Shown one piece after another: positions 33,950-44,138 of a stretch of 64,000 bases of DNA. Made by a program: the position numbers and the translations under genes. How positions within the stretch are numbered: position 1 is the first letter of the stretch; each line of letters opens with the position of its first letter. Below the pieces are notes generated by a model. That model worked only from the letters and a program-made list of their open reading frames with translations, was not told where the DNA came from and searched no databases. Source of the DNA: Ferrovibrio terrae (GTDB taxonomy: Bacteria > Pseudomonadota > Alphaproteobacteria > Ferrovibrionales > Ferrovibrionaceae); assembly GCF_007197755.1 (NCBI RefSeq), contig NZ_CP041636.1, positions 2,144,001 to 2,208,000 of the forward strand. The letters are read 5' to 3'.

Positions 33950-35113
33950 ATGTCCGAAGCCGTCATCTGCCCGAATATCCTCGACCTGCCCGGTTCCCGC
34001 ATTCGCGTCGTCACCCGCGCCTCGGCCGATATCCCCAACATGATCAAGCTGTGGTTCGGCGAAGGCGACGAGCCGACGCCGGTCTTCGTGCGCGAGGGCG
34101 CCAAGGCGGCGCTGGATCGCGGCGAGACTTTCTACGCCGCCAATCGCGGCATCGCGCCGCTGCTGCAGGCGATCAGCGATTATCTGAAGCGCGGCTACGA
34201 CGCCGAGATCGGCTCCGACCGCATCGTGGTCACGGCGTCCGGCATGAACGCCATCATGATCACCATCCAGTGCCTGATCGAACCGGGCGACAGCGCGGTG
34301 ATCATCGGACCGCTGTGGCCGAATGGCCGCTCGGCGGTGCGCGCCATGGGTGGCGAGCCACGCGACGTCTACCTGCAGCCGCAGGAAGACGGCCGCTGGA
34401 AGCTCGACATGCAGCAGCTGTTCGATGCCTGCGACGAGACCACCAAGCTGATCATGATCAACAGCCCGGGCAATCCGACCGGCTGGGTGGCGACCGAGGA
34501 AGAGCTGAAGCAGATTCTCGATTTCTGCCGCGAGCGCGGTATCTGGATTCTGTCAGACGAGGTCTATGGCCGCATCGTCTACAGCGGCGCCAAGCATGCG
34601 CCGAGCTATTACACGCTGGCCGGCCCGGAAGATCCGGTGGTGATCGTCAATTCATTCTCCAAGAGCTGGTCGATGACCGGTTGGCGGCTCGGCTGGATCG
34701 TGGCGCCGCCGCGGCTGTGCACCGCCGTCGAGAAGATGACCGAGTTCAACATCTCGCATCCGACCACCTTCGTGCAGTGGGGTGGCGTCTCCGCGCTCAA
34801 TGAAGGTGACGACTATATCGACGGTCTGGTCGAGCGCTACAAACGCGCTGCCGACATGGTCTATCAGGCGCTGGCGCCGCTGCCGCGCGTGACGCTGGGC
34901 AGGCCGGAAGGCGCCTTCTACGCCTTCTTCGCGCTGGATGGCCTGACCGACAGCGTCGAACTCTGCAAGGAGATCGCGCGCGAGGCCCAGGTCGGCCTGG
35001 CGCCGGGTGTCGCTTTCGGCCCGGCCGGCGAGGGCCGTATCCGCCTGTGCTACGCGGCCTCGCTGCCGAAACTGTCGCAGGCGCTCGAACGGCTGGTGCC
35101 GCTGCTCAAATAA
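33950..35113 (+). CDS. PLP-dependent class I/II aminotransferase
   Basis: A 387-residue fold-type I aminotransferase with the PLP lysine in NSFSKSWSMTGWRLGW and the NSPGNPTGWV loop. The family covers aspartate, aromatic and branched-chain substrates; the substrate cannot be fixed. It lies 12 bases after meaB and before an acyl-CoA dehydrogenase, which fits amino acid degradation to acyl-CoA. Confidence 0.9.
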   Translation: MSEAVICPNILDLPGSRIRVVTRASADIPNMIKLWFGEGDEPTPVFVREGAKAALDRGETFYAANRGIAPLLQAISDYLKRGYDAEIGSDRIVVTASGMNAIMITIQCLIEPGDSAVIIGPLWPNGRSAVRAMGGEPRDVYLQPQEDGRWKLDMQQLFDACDETTKLIMINSPGNPTGWVATEEELKQILDFCRERGIWILSDEVYGRIVYSGAKHAPSYYTLAGPEDPVVIVNSFSKSWSMTGWRLGWIVAPPRLCTAVEKMTEFNISHPTTFVQWGGVSALNEGDDYIDGLVERYKRAADMVYQALAPLPRVTLGRPEGAFYAFFALDGLTDSVELCKEIAREAQVGLAPGVAFGPAGEGRIRLCYAASLPKLSQALERLVPLLK

Positions 35114-35131
35114 AAAAATATCGGAGGATGA

Positions 35132-36280
35132 ATGCGGACGATCTATGAGAGCGACGATCACGCCGCCCTGCGTGAACAGGTCGCCCGTTTCATCGACAAC
35201 GAAGTCCGCCCGCATGGCGACAAGTGGGAAGAGCAGGGCATGGTGCCGCGCGACGTCTTACGCAAAATGGGCGCGCTCGGTTTCTTCGGCATCCGCTATC
35301 CGGAGGCTTACGGCGGCAGCGAGCAGCTGCCGATTGCTTCCGCCATTTTAGCTGAAGAGTGCGGTCTCTCGGGTTATGGCGGTTTTTCCGCCACCGTGCT
35401 GGTGCATACCGACATGGCCTCACCGCATCTGGCCCATGCCGGCAGCAAGGCGCAGCTGGATCGCTGGTTCGCGAAAGTCATCGCCGGCGAACTGATCACC
35501 GCTGTGGCCGTCACCGAGCCGGATGCCGGCTCGGATGTCGCCGCGATCCGCACCCGCGCCAGACGTGATGGCGATCATTATGTGCTGAGCGGCAGCAAGA
35601 TGTTCATCACCAATGGCGTGCATGCCGATCTGTATTTCGTCGCCGCCAAGACCGACCCAGACGCCAAGGGCTCGCGCGCGATCTCGATCTTCGCCGTCGA
35701 GAAAGGCACGCCGGGTTTCAATATCGGCCGCAGCCTGAAAAAGCACGGCTGGCTCTGCTCGGACACGGCAGAACTGGTGTTCGATAACTGCCGCGTGCCG
35801 GCCGAAAACCGGCTGGGCGAGGAGAACCGCGGTTTCTACGCCATCATGCGCAACTTCCAGAACGAACGGCTGGTGCTGGGTGCGATGGCGGTGGGCGAAT
35901 GCCGCCGCGCACTGCAGATCACGCGCGAGTATGTCACGACGCGCAAAGCCTTCGGCGGCGTGCTGGCCGACAAGCAGGTGATCCGCCAGCGGCTTGCCAT
36001 GCTGGAGGCACGCACCGAAGCGGCGCGCCAGCTGGTATACTATGCCGCCTGGCTGATGGGTGACGGCAAGGACGCCGTGCGCGAGGTGTCGATGGTCAAG
36101 GCGCTGTGCGGCGAACTGGTCAACGACGTGACCTACGATTGCCTGCAGTTCCATGGCGGTGCGGGTTACCTGCGCGAAAGCGCGATCGAGCGCATGGCGC
36201 GCGATGCCCGCATCCACCCCATCGGCGGCGGCGCCACCGAGGTGATGCTGGAAGAGATCGCCAAGCGCTGGCCGGGTTGA
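35132..36280 (+). CDS. Acyl-CoA dehydrogenase
   Basis: A 382-residue FAD enzyme. The FAD/substrate motif AVTEPDAGSDVA, the QFHGGAGYLRES block and the terminal IHPIGGGATEVM are present. At the position where medium-chain enzymes have Glu in YEGT, this one has Gly, while NFQNERLVLG supplies the Glu in the place used by isovaleryl- and long-chain-type enzymes. So a branched or long acyl substrate is likely. CGGAGGATGA precedes the start. Confidence 0.9.
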   Translation: MRTIYESDDHAALREQVARFIDNEVRPHGDKWEEQGMVPRDVLRKMGALGFFGIRYPEAYGGSEQLPIASAILAEECGLSGYGGFSATVLVHTDMASPHLAHAGSKAQLDRWFAKVIAGELITAVAVTEPDAGSDVAAIRTRARRDGDHYVLSGSKMFITNGVHADLYFVAAKTDPDAKGSRAISIFAVEKGTPGFNIGRSLKKHGWLCSDTAELVFDNCRVPAENRLGEENRGFYAIMRNFQNERLVLGAMAVGECRRALQITREYVTTRKAFGGVLADKQVIRQRLAMLEARTEAARQLVYYAAWLMGDGKDAVREVSMVKALCGELVNDVTYDCLQFHGGAGYLRESAIERMARDARIHPIGGGATEVMLEEIAKRWPG

Positions 36281-36294
36281 CGCACAGGTAAAGC

Positions 36295-36314
36295 CCTGCC
36301 GTAGCGGCAGGTTT
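36295..36314 (+). terminator. Weak stem-loop between the acyl-CoA dehydrogenase and thiolase genes
   Basis: CCTGCCG at 36295-36301 and CGGCAGG at 36305-36311 form a perfect 7-bp stem with a 3-base loop, followed by only TTT. It may attenuate transcription or act as an mRNA processing site. Confidence 0.45.
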
Positions 36315-36370
36315 GCGTCGCAATAAATTTGGGTCTAGCGTTCGGCCCGGACCATTTTCGGGAGGATAAA

Positions 36371-37555
36371 ATGCGCGAAGCCGTCATCGTTTCCACTGCC
36401 CGCACACCGATCGGCAAGGCCTATCGCGGTGCTTTCAACAACACCGATCCAGCCACACTGGGCGCGCATGCGATCCGCGAAGCCGTGAAGCGCGCCGGGA
36501 TCGACGGCGCCGAAGTGGATGACGTGATCATGGGCGCAGCCCTGCAGCAAGGCGGCACGGCCGGCAACATCGCTCGCCTGTGTGCTGTGCGCGCGGGTCT
36601 GCCGGTGTCGGTGGCCGGCATGAGTCTGGACCGCCAGTGCGGCTCCGGCCTGATGGCGATTGCCACGGCTGCCAAGCAGGTGATCCAGGACAACGCGCCT
36701 ATCGTGGTGGGCGGCGGCCTGGAATCGATCTCGCTGGTGCAGAACGAGCATATGAATACCTTCCGCGCCCGCGATGAATGGCTGATGAAAAACAAGCCCG
36801 ATATCTATATGGCGATGATCGACACCGCCGAGACGGTCGCCAAGCGTTACAACATCAGCCGCGAGGCGCAGGACGAATACGCGCTGGAAAGCCAGAAGCG
36901 CACGGCGGCCGGCCAGGCGGCCGGCAAGTTCGACGACGAGATTGTGCCGATGCAGAGCAGCATGGCGGTGGTCGACAAGGAGACCAAGGCCGTCAGCTAT
37001 AAAGACGTCACCCTGACCAAGGACGAAGGCAATCGCGCCGACACCAAGCTGGAAGGCCTCGCCGGCCTGCAGCCGGTGCGTGGCCCCGGCAAGGTGATCA
37101 CGGCCGGTAATGCCAGCCAGCTGTCGGATGGCGCCTCGGCCTGCGTGGTGATGGAAGCCAAACTCGCCGAGAAGAAAGGTCTCTCGCCGCTGGGTATCTA
37201 TCGCGGCATGGCAATCGCCGGCTGCGAGCCGGACGAGATGGGCATCGGACCGATTTATGCTGTACCGAAACTGCTGCAGCGTTTCGGCCTCAAGATGGAC
37301 GATATCGGCCTGTGGGAGCTGAATGAGGCTTTCGCCGTGCAGGTGCTGTATTGCCGCGACAAGCTCGGCATCCCGAACGACCGCCTGAACGTGAATGGCG
37401 GCGCGATCTCGATTGGCCACCCTTACGGCATGTCGGGTGCGCGCATGACCGGCCACGCCCTGATCGAGGGCAAACGGCGCGGCGCCAAGTATGTGGTGGT
37501 GACCATGTGCATCGGCGGCGGCCAGGGCGGCGCCGGGTTGTTCGAGGTCGCCTGA
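36371..37555 (+). CDS. Acetyl-CoA acetyltransferase / 3-ketoacyl-CoA thiolase
   Basis: A 394-residue thiolase with nucleophile Cys90 (DRQCGSGL), the [12 protein letters not shown]is and the second Cys in CIGGGQGG. The reaction is reversible cleavage or condensation of acyl-CoA. GGAGG at 36361-36365 sets the ATG at 36371; the frame continues 14 codons upstream. It probably serves fatty acid or PHB metabolism. Its stop abuts the end of the next gene on the other strand. Confidence 0.93.
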   Translation: MREAVIVSTARTPIGKAYRGAFNNTDPATLGAHAIREAVKRAGIDGAEVDDVIMGAALQQGGTAGNIARLCAVRAGLPVSVAGMSLDRQCGSGLMAIATAAKQVIQDNAPIVVGGGLESISLVQNEHMNTFRARDEWLMKNKPDIYMAMIDTAETVAKRYNISREAQDEYALESQKRTAAGQAAGKFDDEIVPMQSSMAVVDKETKAVSYKDVTLTKDEGNRADTKLEGLAGLQPVRGPGKVITAGNASQLSDGASACVVMEAKLAEKKGLSPLGIYRGMAIAGCEPDEMGIGPIYAVPKLLQRFGLKMDDIGLWELNEAFAVQVLYCRDKLGIPNDRLNVNGGAISIGHPYGMSGARMTGHALIEGKRRGAKYVVVTMCIGGGQGGAGLFEVA

Positions 37556-37981
37556 TTACTTCAGCGCGAGTCGGGTGAGGATCAGTTCCGCCACGCCGCC
37601 GCGCTCATAACGAACCAGTCCGAACTGGCCATGGCGCTGTGCAAGCGCCATGGCCTTTTCCGTTTCGAGATCCAGCACGGCAAATCCTGGTTCCGGCCGC
37701 CAGGTCGAGCGATCCGGCACGCCGAGATGTGGCAGGGCGACGTAGCCGGCCAGGTCGCGACGCAGGCGCTGATGCGCCGCCATGTTGCGCGTGACCGGCA
37801 GCGCGATGCTGCGCGGATTCCAGGCGTTCAGGCAGGTGATCGTCTGCGCTTTCGCCCGGCGCAGAAATGCGTCGGCCTGTATGCTGGGTTCATTCAGCCG
37901 CAGGCCGAGCGGGCTTTCATCGGGCAGCGTCACCGCATAGGTGGTGGCGCGATACCCTTGCAATGTCGCCGCAGAGATCAC
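37556..37981 (-). CDS. DUF3293-like protein
   Basis: A 141-residue protein with a GTG start that overlaps the TGA of the SYLF gene. The segment CLNAWNPRSIALPVTRNMAAHQRL resembles the TAWNPxS...N core of DUF3293, whose function is unknown. Its C-terminal half has no motif I recognise. It converges with the thiolase gene and abuts it. Confidence 0.65.
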   Translation of the reverse strand: MISAATLQGYRATTYAVTLPDESPLGLRLNEPSIQADAFLRRAKAQTITCLNAWNPRSIALPVTRNMAAHQRLRRDLAGYVALPHLGVPDRSTWRPEPGFAVLDLETEKAMALAQRHGQFGLVRYERGGVAELILTRLALK

Positions 37982-38679
37982 CGCATCTCCGCATTCGCCA
38001 GCGCCTGGCGCAAAGCCATGGTGCCGGGATTGCTCACCACGTTGTCGTAGAGGATGTTGCGCGGATGGGCTTCCTTGCCGTAGTAGGCCGTGTTGCGGCC
38101 GTGGCGCGCGGTGATGACGGCACCCTCGACCGAGATGCCGGCGGCAAGGCCCTTGGTCTTGGCGAAGGAGTAGATGTCGGCACCGAGATTGGTGGTGGTG
38201 GCGGCTTCGACGCCCATGCCGACCGGGCCGGCGGCGACGGTGGCATCGGCACCCAGCTTGAACTCGTTGCGCAGGATAGCGTTCACGGCTTTTTCGTTCA
38301 TCAGTACCAGCATGACCTGCGAGGCTTCGCCGCCAATCTGGAGCCCGATCGAGCCCGCGCCCATCGTGTAGATGCAGGGCTCGCTCCAGCCATTGGCGGT
38401 TTTGGCCAGCAGCACGCCCGAGCCACCTTCGCCGCCGATGATGAAGCTGGCTTTCAGCAGCTGCGGCACCACGAAGACGCCCTGGGCCTGGGCCAGCTTA
38501 CGGCGCAGGTCGCTCATCTGGCCGTCATGCGCGAAGGCATCCACGGTGATGCGGGCCGAGTCGATCAGTGACTGGTCGTCGGAGGCCGCGCGGGCCAGCC
38601 GGGGGCCGAGGGCGAGAATGCCTGCACCGGCAAAGGCGGAGGCGAGCAAAGCGCGACGATGGAGGGTGAGGCTGGACAT
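37978..38679 (-). CDS. Secreted SYLF-domain (Ysc84-type) lipid-binding protein
   Basis: A 233-residue protein starting at ATG 38679 behind GGGAGA. It has a Tat-like leader (RRALLASAFAGAGILALG, ending LARAA). The SYLF domain has GGEGGSGVLLAK, GSIGLQIGGEASQ and GPVGMGVEAATT, which are hallmark glycine-rich strands of this lipid-binding fold. The location is likely periplasmic. The natural ligand is not known. Confidence 0.85.
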   Translation of the reverse strand: MSSLTLHRRALLASAFAGAGILALGPRLARAASDDQSLIDSARITVDAFAHDGQMSDLRRKLAQAQGVFVVPQLLKASFIIGGEGGSGVLLAKTANGWSEPCIYTMGAGSIGLQIGGEASQVMLVLMNEKAVNAILRNEFKLGADATVAAGPVGMGVEAATTTNLGADIYSFAKTKGLAAGISVEGAVITARHGRNTAYYGKEAHPRNILYDNVVSNPGTMALRQALANAEMR

Positions 38680-38848
38680 GGCAGAGTCTCCCGTTGTCTG
38701 GGTTTTTGTCGGGCGGGGTTGGCAAATACTACAGCGCGTTATATTGCTTCGGCCACGCCGGATTTGCGGCTCGAATCGGCCGGCGGCGCGGGTTGTTGGC
38801 ATCATAGCTAGACCGTAAACTGTGGCGGCTTTGTGGAACGGAGGCGGC

Positions 38849-39124
38849 ATGTCCAAGGCTGAAAAAGACGCCCAGCAGGAAACCATCCCGGCGGATATCG
38901 CGGCGATGAGTTTCGAGGCGGCGCTGAAGGCGCTGGACGAGATCGTCGCCAAGCTGGAAGGCGGCCGCGTCGACCTGGAAGATTCGATCGCCCTGTATGG
39001 CCGTGGCGCCCTGCTTAAGCGGCACTGCGAAGCCAAGCTGAAGGCCGCCGAAGAGAAGATCGAGAAGATCGTGGTCGGCGCCGATGGCCAGGCCGCCGGC
39101 ACGCAAGCGTTCAAGGCAGACTGA
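38849..39124 (+). CDS. xseB: Exodeoxyribonuclease VII small subunit
   Basis: A 91-residue helical protein with the XseB pattern SFEAALKALDEIVAKLEGG and the ALYGRGALLKRHCEAKLKAAEEKIE helix. It joins XseA to form the nuclease; xseA is not in this window. ACGGAGG sets the ATG at 38849. The one-base gap to ispA indicates an operon. Confidence 0.92.
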   Translation: MSKAEKDAQQETIPADIAAMSFEAALKALDEIVAKLEGGRVDLEDSIALYGRGALLKRHCEAKLKAAEEKIEKIVVGADGQAAGTQAFKAD

Positions 39125-39125
39125 C

Positions 39126-40067
39126 GTGAGCGAGCAGCCGTCGCCCGCACTCGCGGCGGCGATGCAGGAGGTCGGCGCTGCCGTCGAGGCGGCGCTGGAC
39201 CGCCTGCTTCCGGCCGTCAGCCATCTTTCTTTGGAGAAGCGGGGCGGCACCGCGAAACTCGACGAGGCGATGCGTTATGCCAGCCTGAATGGCGGCAAGC
39301 GGTTGCGCGCGCTGCTGGCGGTGGCATCAAGCGATCTGTTCGGCGTGCCGCGCGAGCGCAGCCTGCGTGTCGCGGCCGCCATCGAGATGCTGCATGCCTA
39401 TTCGCTGGTCCACGACGACCTGCCCTGCATGGATGACGACGACCTGCGGCGTGGCAAGCCGACCGTGCATAAGGCCTTTGATGAGGCGACCGCCGTGCTG
39501 GCGGGCGATGGCCTGCAGAGCCAGGCCTTCCTGGTGCTGGCCGATACCGCCACCCATCCCGATCCGGCGGTGCAGGCCGGGCTGGTGGTGGGTCTGGCGC
39601 AGGCCTCGGGGGCACGCGGCATGGTGGGCGGCCAAGCCATCGACCTGGCCGCCGAGGACCGCACCGCGGCCGGGCAGCCGCTGAGTTACGAGGAAATCAC
39701 CGACCTGCAGGCGTTGAAGACCGGCGCCCTGATCCGCTTTTCCGCCGAGGCCGGCGCCCTGCTGGGTGGGGCGGGGGCGGCGGAACGCGCGGTTCTGCGC
39801 GAATATGCCGCAGAGCTCGGCCTGGCCTTCCAGATCGCCGACGACCTGCTGGACCATGAAGGCTCGGCCACCGAACTGGGCAAGGCGGTAGGCAAGGACG
39901 CTGCGGCGGGCAAGGCCACTTTCGTGGGCCTGCTGGGCCTGGAGCCGGCCCGGGCCAAGGCGCGGGCGTTAACCAATTCCGCCAAAAGCCGGCTGTCGTC
40001 GCATTTTGGTCCCAAGTCCATGGTTTTACAGGAGCTGGCGGAGTTTGTTATAACCCGCCGCTCGTGA
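39126..40067 (+). CDS. ispA: Farnesyl diphosphate synthase (polyprenyl synthetase)
   Basis: This 313-residue enzyme condenses isoprenyl diphosphates. The first Asp-rich motif is [14 protein letters not shown] and the second is IADDLLD, with the chain-length region upstream of the first motif holding MLHAYSLVH. The GTG at 39126 follows the xseB stop by one base. It lies directly before dxs, and the two feed the same pathway. Confidence 0.94.
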   Translation: MSEQPSPALAAAMQEVGAAVEAALDRLLPAVSHLSLEKRGGTAKLDEAMRYASLNGGKRLRALLAVASSDLFGVPRERSLRVAAAIEMLHAYSLVHDDLPCMDDDDLRRGKPTVHKAFDEATAVLAGDGLQSQAFLVLADTATHPDPAVQAGLVVGLAQASGARGMVGGQAIDLAAEDRTAAGQPLSYEEITDLQALKTGALIRFSAEAGALLGGAGAAERAVLREYAAELGLAFQIADDLLDHEGSATELGKAVGKDAAAGKATFVGLLGLEPARAKARALTNSAKSRLSSHFGPKSMVLQELAEFVITRRS

Positions 40068-40083
40068 CACCCTCAGGCCAGCA

Positions 40084-42006
40084 ATGATCAGCAATCGCAC
40101 GCCCCTGCTGGATACCGTGACCAAGCCGTCGGATATCCGCCAGTACGATCTCGACCAGCTCAAGCAACTCGCCGACGAAGTGCGTCGCGAGATGATTGAT
40201 GCCGTCTCGGTGACGGGCGGTCATCTCGGCGCCGGCCTCGGCGTCGTCGAACTGACGGTGGCGCTGCATCACGTCTTCGCCACGCCCGTCGACAAGCTGA
40301 TCTGGGATGTCGGCCATCAGGCCTATCCGCACAAGATTCTCACCGGCCGCCGTGATCGCATCCGCACGCTGCGCCAGCCCGGCGGCCTGTCGGGTTTCAC
40401 CCGCCGCAGTGAGAGCGAATACGATCCTTTCGGCGCCGCGCATTCCTCGACGTCAATCTCGGCCGGTCTGGGCATGGCGGTGGCGCGCGACCTCAAGGGC
40501 GAGACCAACAATGTGATCGCCGTGATCGGCGATGGCGCGATGTCGGCCGGCATGGCCTATGAGGCGATGAACAATGCCGGCGCGATGAACAGCCGGCTGA
40601 TCGTCATTCTCAACGACAACGACATGTCGATTGCGCCGCCGGTCGGCGCGATGAGCGCCTATCTGTCACGCCTGATGTCATCGCGCTCCTATATCGGGCT
40701 GCGCCAGATGGCCAAGCAGATCGGCGAGAAGATCCTGCCGCGCACTCTGAACTCAATTGCCGAGAAGGCCGAGGAATATGCGCGCGGCATGGTGGCCGGC
40801 GGTACGCTGTTCGAGGAAATGGGCTTCTATTATGTCGGTCCGGTCGATGGTCATAACCTCGACCATCTGGTGCCGGTGCTGAAGAATATCCGCGACACCG
40901 ACAAGGGTGGCCCGATCCTGATCCATGTCGTGACGCAGAAGGGCAAGGGCTATGGCCCGGCCGAGGCTGCTGACGACAAATATCATGGCGTGTCGAAATT
41001 CGACGTCGTTACCGGCACGCAGGCCAAGCCCAAGGCCGGGCCGCCGAGCTACACCAGGGTGTTTGCCGACAGCCTGATCAGTGAGGCCGCGCGCGACGAC
41101 AAGATCGTGGCGGTGACGGCGGCGATGCCGTCAGGTACCGGCCTCGACCTGTTTGCCAAGAAATTCCCCGGCCGCTGTTTCGATGTCGGCATCGCCGAGC
41201 AGCATGCCGTCACTTTCGCTGCCGGGCTGGCCACCGAAGGCTTCAAGCCCTTCTGCGCGATCTATTCCACCTTCCTGCAGCGCGCCTATGACCAGGTGGT
41301 GCATGACGTGGCGATCCAGAGGCTGCCGGTGCGCTTTGCCATCGACCGCGCCGGCCTGGTCGGCGCCGATGGTGCGACGCATGCGGGCAGTTTCGATATC
41401 GCCTATCTCGGCTGCCTGCCCGACATGGTGCTGATGGCGGCGGCCGACGAAGCCGAACTGATGCATATGGTGGCGACCTCTGCCGCGATCAACGACCGCC
41501 CGTCCGCCTTCCGCTATCCGCGCGGCGAGGGCACTGGTCTGCTGATGCCGGAGCGCGGCTCGGTGCTGCAGCTTGGCAAGGGCCGAGTGCTACGCGAAGG
41601 CAGCAAGGTGGCCATTCTGTCCTTTGGTGCACGCCTGCAGGAAGCCATGAAGGCGGCCGACGAGCTTGGCGCACGCGGCCTCAGCACCACGGTGGCCGAT
41701 GCACGCTTCTGCAAGCCGCTTGATGTCGATCTGGTGCGCCAGCTGGCGCGGCATCATGAAGTGCTGATCACGCTGGAAGAAGGTTCGGTCGGCGGCTTCG
41801 GCAGCCATGTGCTGCAGTTCCTCAGCCACGACGGGCTGCTGGATCACGGGCTGAAGATCCGTCCGCTGGTGCTGCCCGACCACTTCATCGATCATGAAAA
41901 CCCGATGAAGCAGTATGACGAGGCGGGGCTGAACGCGCCGCAGATCGTCGCAATGGCTCTTTCCGCGCTCGGTCGTTCGAGCGACGCAACCGCCACCAGC
42001 GCCTAA
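40084..42006 (+). CDS. dxs: 1-deoxy-D-xylulose-5-phosphate synthase
   Basis: This is the thiamine-diphosphate enzyme that starts the MEP isoprenoid pathway. Its 640 aa match the family. It has the GHQAYPHK and [18 protein letters not shown] thiamine-binding regions and the transketolase half with [19 protein letters not shown] and the YPRGEG motif. The upstream gap from ispA is 16 bases, so they are probably cotranscribed. Confidence 0.97.
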   Translation: MISNRTPLLDTVTKPSDIRQYDLDQLKQLADEVRREMIDAVSVTGGHLGAGLGVVELTVALHHVFATPVDKLIWDVGHQAYPHKILTGRRDRIRTLRQPGGLSGFTRRSESEYDPFGAAHSSTSISAGLGMAVARDLKGETNNVIAVIGDGAMSAGMAYEAMNNAGAMNSRLIVILNDNDMSIAPPVGAMSAYLSRLMSSRSYIGLRQMAKQIGEKILPRTLNSIAEKAEEYARGMVAGGTLFEEMGFYYVGPVDGHNLDHLVPVLKNIRDTDKGGPILIHVVTQKGKGYGPAEAADDKYHGVSKFDVVTGTQAKPKAGPPSYTRVFADSLISEAARDDKIVAVTAAMPSGTGLDLFAKKFPGRCFDVGIAEQHAVTFAAGLATEGFKPFCAIYSTFLQRAYDQVVHDVAIQRLPVRFAIDRAGLVGADGATHAGSFDIAYLGCLPDMVLMAAADEAELMHMVATSAAINDRPSAFRYPRGEGTGLLMPERGSVLQLGKGRVLREGSKVAILSFGARLQEAMKAADELGARGLSTTVADARFCKPLDVDLVRQLARHHEVLITLEEGSVGGFGSHVLQFLSHDGLLDHGLKIRPLVLPDHFIDHENPMKQYDEAGLNAPQIVAMALSALGRSSDATATSA

Positions 42007-42021
42007 GCAGGATTTCACAGC

Positions 42022-43380
42022 ATGATCCTGACCGAAGCGCGGGCCACGCTCACGCTGGCGTTGCCGATCATCGGTACGCAGCTGGCGCAGATGGCGATCC
42101 ACACCACCGATGTCTGGCTGCTGTCGCACTACAATGCGGCGGCGCTGGGCGCTGGCGCGCTCGGCGTGGCGATTTTCAGCTTCCTCTGGATGCTGGGTCT
42201 TGGTCTCGCCATGGCAACGCCGGCGCTGGCGTCGCAGGCGCGCGGCCGTGATCCGAACGATATCGAGGGCGTGCGGAATGCGGTGCATGACGGGCTGATC
42301 TCGACGGGCATCGTCAGCTTGGTCTGCACCGGACTTCTGTTGGTGATGGAGCCCTTCCTGCGTCTGATCGGTCAACCCGAAGAGCTGGTCACGCTGGCGG
42401 GCGATTTCATGCAGGCGGTCAGCGGCATGTTCCTGCCGGCGGTCTGGTTCATGGTGCTGCGCGGTTTCGTGGCCGCGCTGGAGCGGCCGCGTTCGGCACT
42501 GCTGCTGACCCTGCTGGCTGTTGCGCTGAACGCCGCGGTGAACAGCGTGCTGATCTTCGGCTTCTGGATCATTCCGGAAATGGGCGTGGTTGGTGCCGGG
42601 CTCGGCTCCAGCCTGGTCAATATTCTCGTGCTGTTGCTGTTCTTCTGGTACATCGCGCGCGATCCGCAATTCAGCAGCTATCACCTGTCGCGCGGCTGGT
42701 GGCACACCACGCCGCAGCGCATGATAGCTTTCCTGCGCATCGGTGCGCCGATCTCGCTGGCGCTCAGCGCCGAAATCGGACTGTTCTCGGCTGCCGCGCT
42801 CCTCATGGGCCGGCTCGGCAGCGTCGAGGTCGCCGGCCATCAGGTGGCGCTGCAATGGGCCGCACTCGCCTTCATGGTGCCGATGGGGCTGGGACAGGCT
42901 GCGACGGTGCGCGTCGGCCTCGCCACCGGCGCGGGCAATATCGCGGGTGCCGCGCGCGCCGGCTGGATCGCCATCATCATGGGCATGACCTTCATGCTCT
43001 GCACGGCACTGATCTTCCACTTCGCCGGCGCGCATCTCATCGCCGTCTTCCTCAGGGAAAGCAGTGCGCCGGTTTATACGCTGGCGCTGACCTATCTCGG
43101 CATGGCGGCCTTGTTCCAGCTGGTCGATGGCGCGCAGGGTGTGGCCAATGGCGCGTTGCGCGGGCTGAAAGACACCGCGATCCCGATGGTGCTGACCCTG
43201 GTCGGCTACTGGCTGATCGGCTTCCCGGTGGCGATCTGGTTCGGTTTCTTCACACCGCTGCGCGGTATTGGTGTCTGGGCCGGGCTGGTGGTCGGCCTCG
43301 CGGTCGTCGCCGTCATGCTGCTCTGGCGTTTTGCCGTGATGACCCGTAGGCTGGCGCGCGAACAGGTCATGGCCGCATGA
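42022..43380 (+). CDS. MATE family efflux transporter
   Basis: A 452-residue membrane protein with about 12 helices in two homologous halves, including IGTQLAQMAIHTTDVWLL near the start and APISLALSAEIGLFSAAALLMG at the second half. It is a NorM/DinF-like Na+ or H+ antiporter for toxic organic cations. Its ATG lies 15 bases after dxs and its stop overlaps the tlyA start, so it is embedded in the isoprenoid operon. Confidence 0.9.
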   Translation: MILTEARATLTLALPIIGTQLAQMAIHTTDVWLLSHYNAAALGAGALGVAIFSFLWMLGLGLAMATPALASQARGRDPNDIEGVRNAVHDGLISTGIVSLVCTGLLLVMEPFLRLIGQPEELVTLAGDFMQAVSGMFLPAVWFMVLRGFVAALERPRSALLLTLLAVALNAAVNSVLIFGFWIIPEMGVVGAGLGSSLVNILVLLLFFWYIARDPQFSSYHLSRGWWHTTPQRMIAFLRIGAPISLALSAEIGLFSAAALLMGRLGSVEVAGHQVALQWAALAFMVPMGLGQAATVRVGLATGAGNIAGAARAGWIAIIMGMTFMLCTALIFHFAGAHLIAVFLRESSAPVYTLALTYLGMAALFQLVDGAQGVANGALRGLKDTAIPMVLTLVGYWLIGFPVAIWFGFFTPLRGIGVWAGLVVGLAVVAVMLLWRFAVMTRRLAREQVMAA

Positions 43381-44138
43381 AAGCCCCGAAGCTGCGCCTC
43401 GATCAGATGCTGGTAGAGCGCGGCCTGGCGGAAAGCCGGGCCAAGGCGCAGGCTGCCATCATGGCAGGTCTGGTCTTCTCCGGCGAAAAACGCCTCGACA
43501 AGCCGGGTGTGGCACTGGCTGTCGATACGCCGATCGAACTGCGCGGCAAACCGCATCCCTGGGTCAGCCGCGGTGGAGTCAAGCTTGCGCATGCCATCGC
43601 GCATTTCTCGCTGAAGGCTGAAGGGCGCGCCGCCATCGATGTCGGCGCCTCCACTGGTGGCTTCACTGACGTTCTGCTGCATCACGGTGCTGTGAAAGTT
43701 TTTGCCGTCGATGTCGGCGAGGGCCAGCTCGACTGGAGGCTACGCACCGACGAACGTGTCGTCGTGCTGGAAAAGACCAACGCGCGGCACCTGACAGCGG
43801 AAATCATTCCCGGTGCCATCGATTGCGTCGTCTGCGATGCCAGTTTCATCGGCTTGCAGATCGTTCTGCCGGCCGCGCTGTCTCTGGCCAGGCCGGGCGC
43901 CTGGGCTGTTGCGCTGATCAAGCCGCAATTCGAAGTCGGACGTACGCGTGTCGGCAAGGGTGGCGTGGTGCGCGATCCGGCCCTGCATGACGAGGTCTGT
44001 GCCACAATCCATGACTGGTGGTCGGGCCTGCCGGGCTGGCGTGTGCTGGGCATCGAGCCGAGCCCGATCCTTGGTCCCGAGGGCAACCGCGAATTCCTGA
44101 TTGCGGCCCAAAAAAGCGAAGCGACATCCAATGCGTGA
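43377..44138 (+). CDS. tlyA: TlyA family rRNA (cytidine-2'-O)-methyltransferase
   Basis: A 253-residue protein with an N-terminal S4-like RNA-binding domain (LRLDQMLVERGLAESRAKAQ) and a Rossmann methyltransferase with AIDVGASTGGFTDVLL. The catalytic K-D-K-E residues sit in this domain. Mycobacterial TlyA methylates 16S and 23S rRNA. It overlaps the MATE stop by four bases and the next gene by eight. Confidence 0.92.
   Translation: MKAPKLRLDQMLVERGLAESRAKAQAAIMAGLVFSGEKRLDKPGVALAVDTPIELRGKPHPWVSRGGVKLAHAIAHFSLKAEGRAAIDVGASTGGFTDVLLHHGAVKVFAVDVGEGQLDWRLRTDERVVVLEKTNARHLTAEIIPGAIDCVVCDASFIGLQIVLPAALSLARPGAWAVALIKPQFEVGRTRVGKGGVVRDPALHDEVCATIHDWWSGLPGWRVLGIEPSPILGPEGNREFLIAAQKSEATSNA

Noticed and set aside
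41590..43035. Long minus-strand frame opposite dxs and the MATE gene
   Set aside because: It is His/Arg/Gln-rich with no motif and lies antisense to two clearly coding genes.
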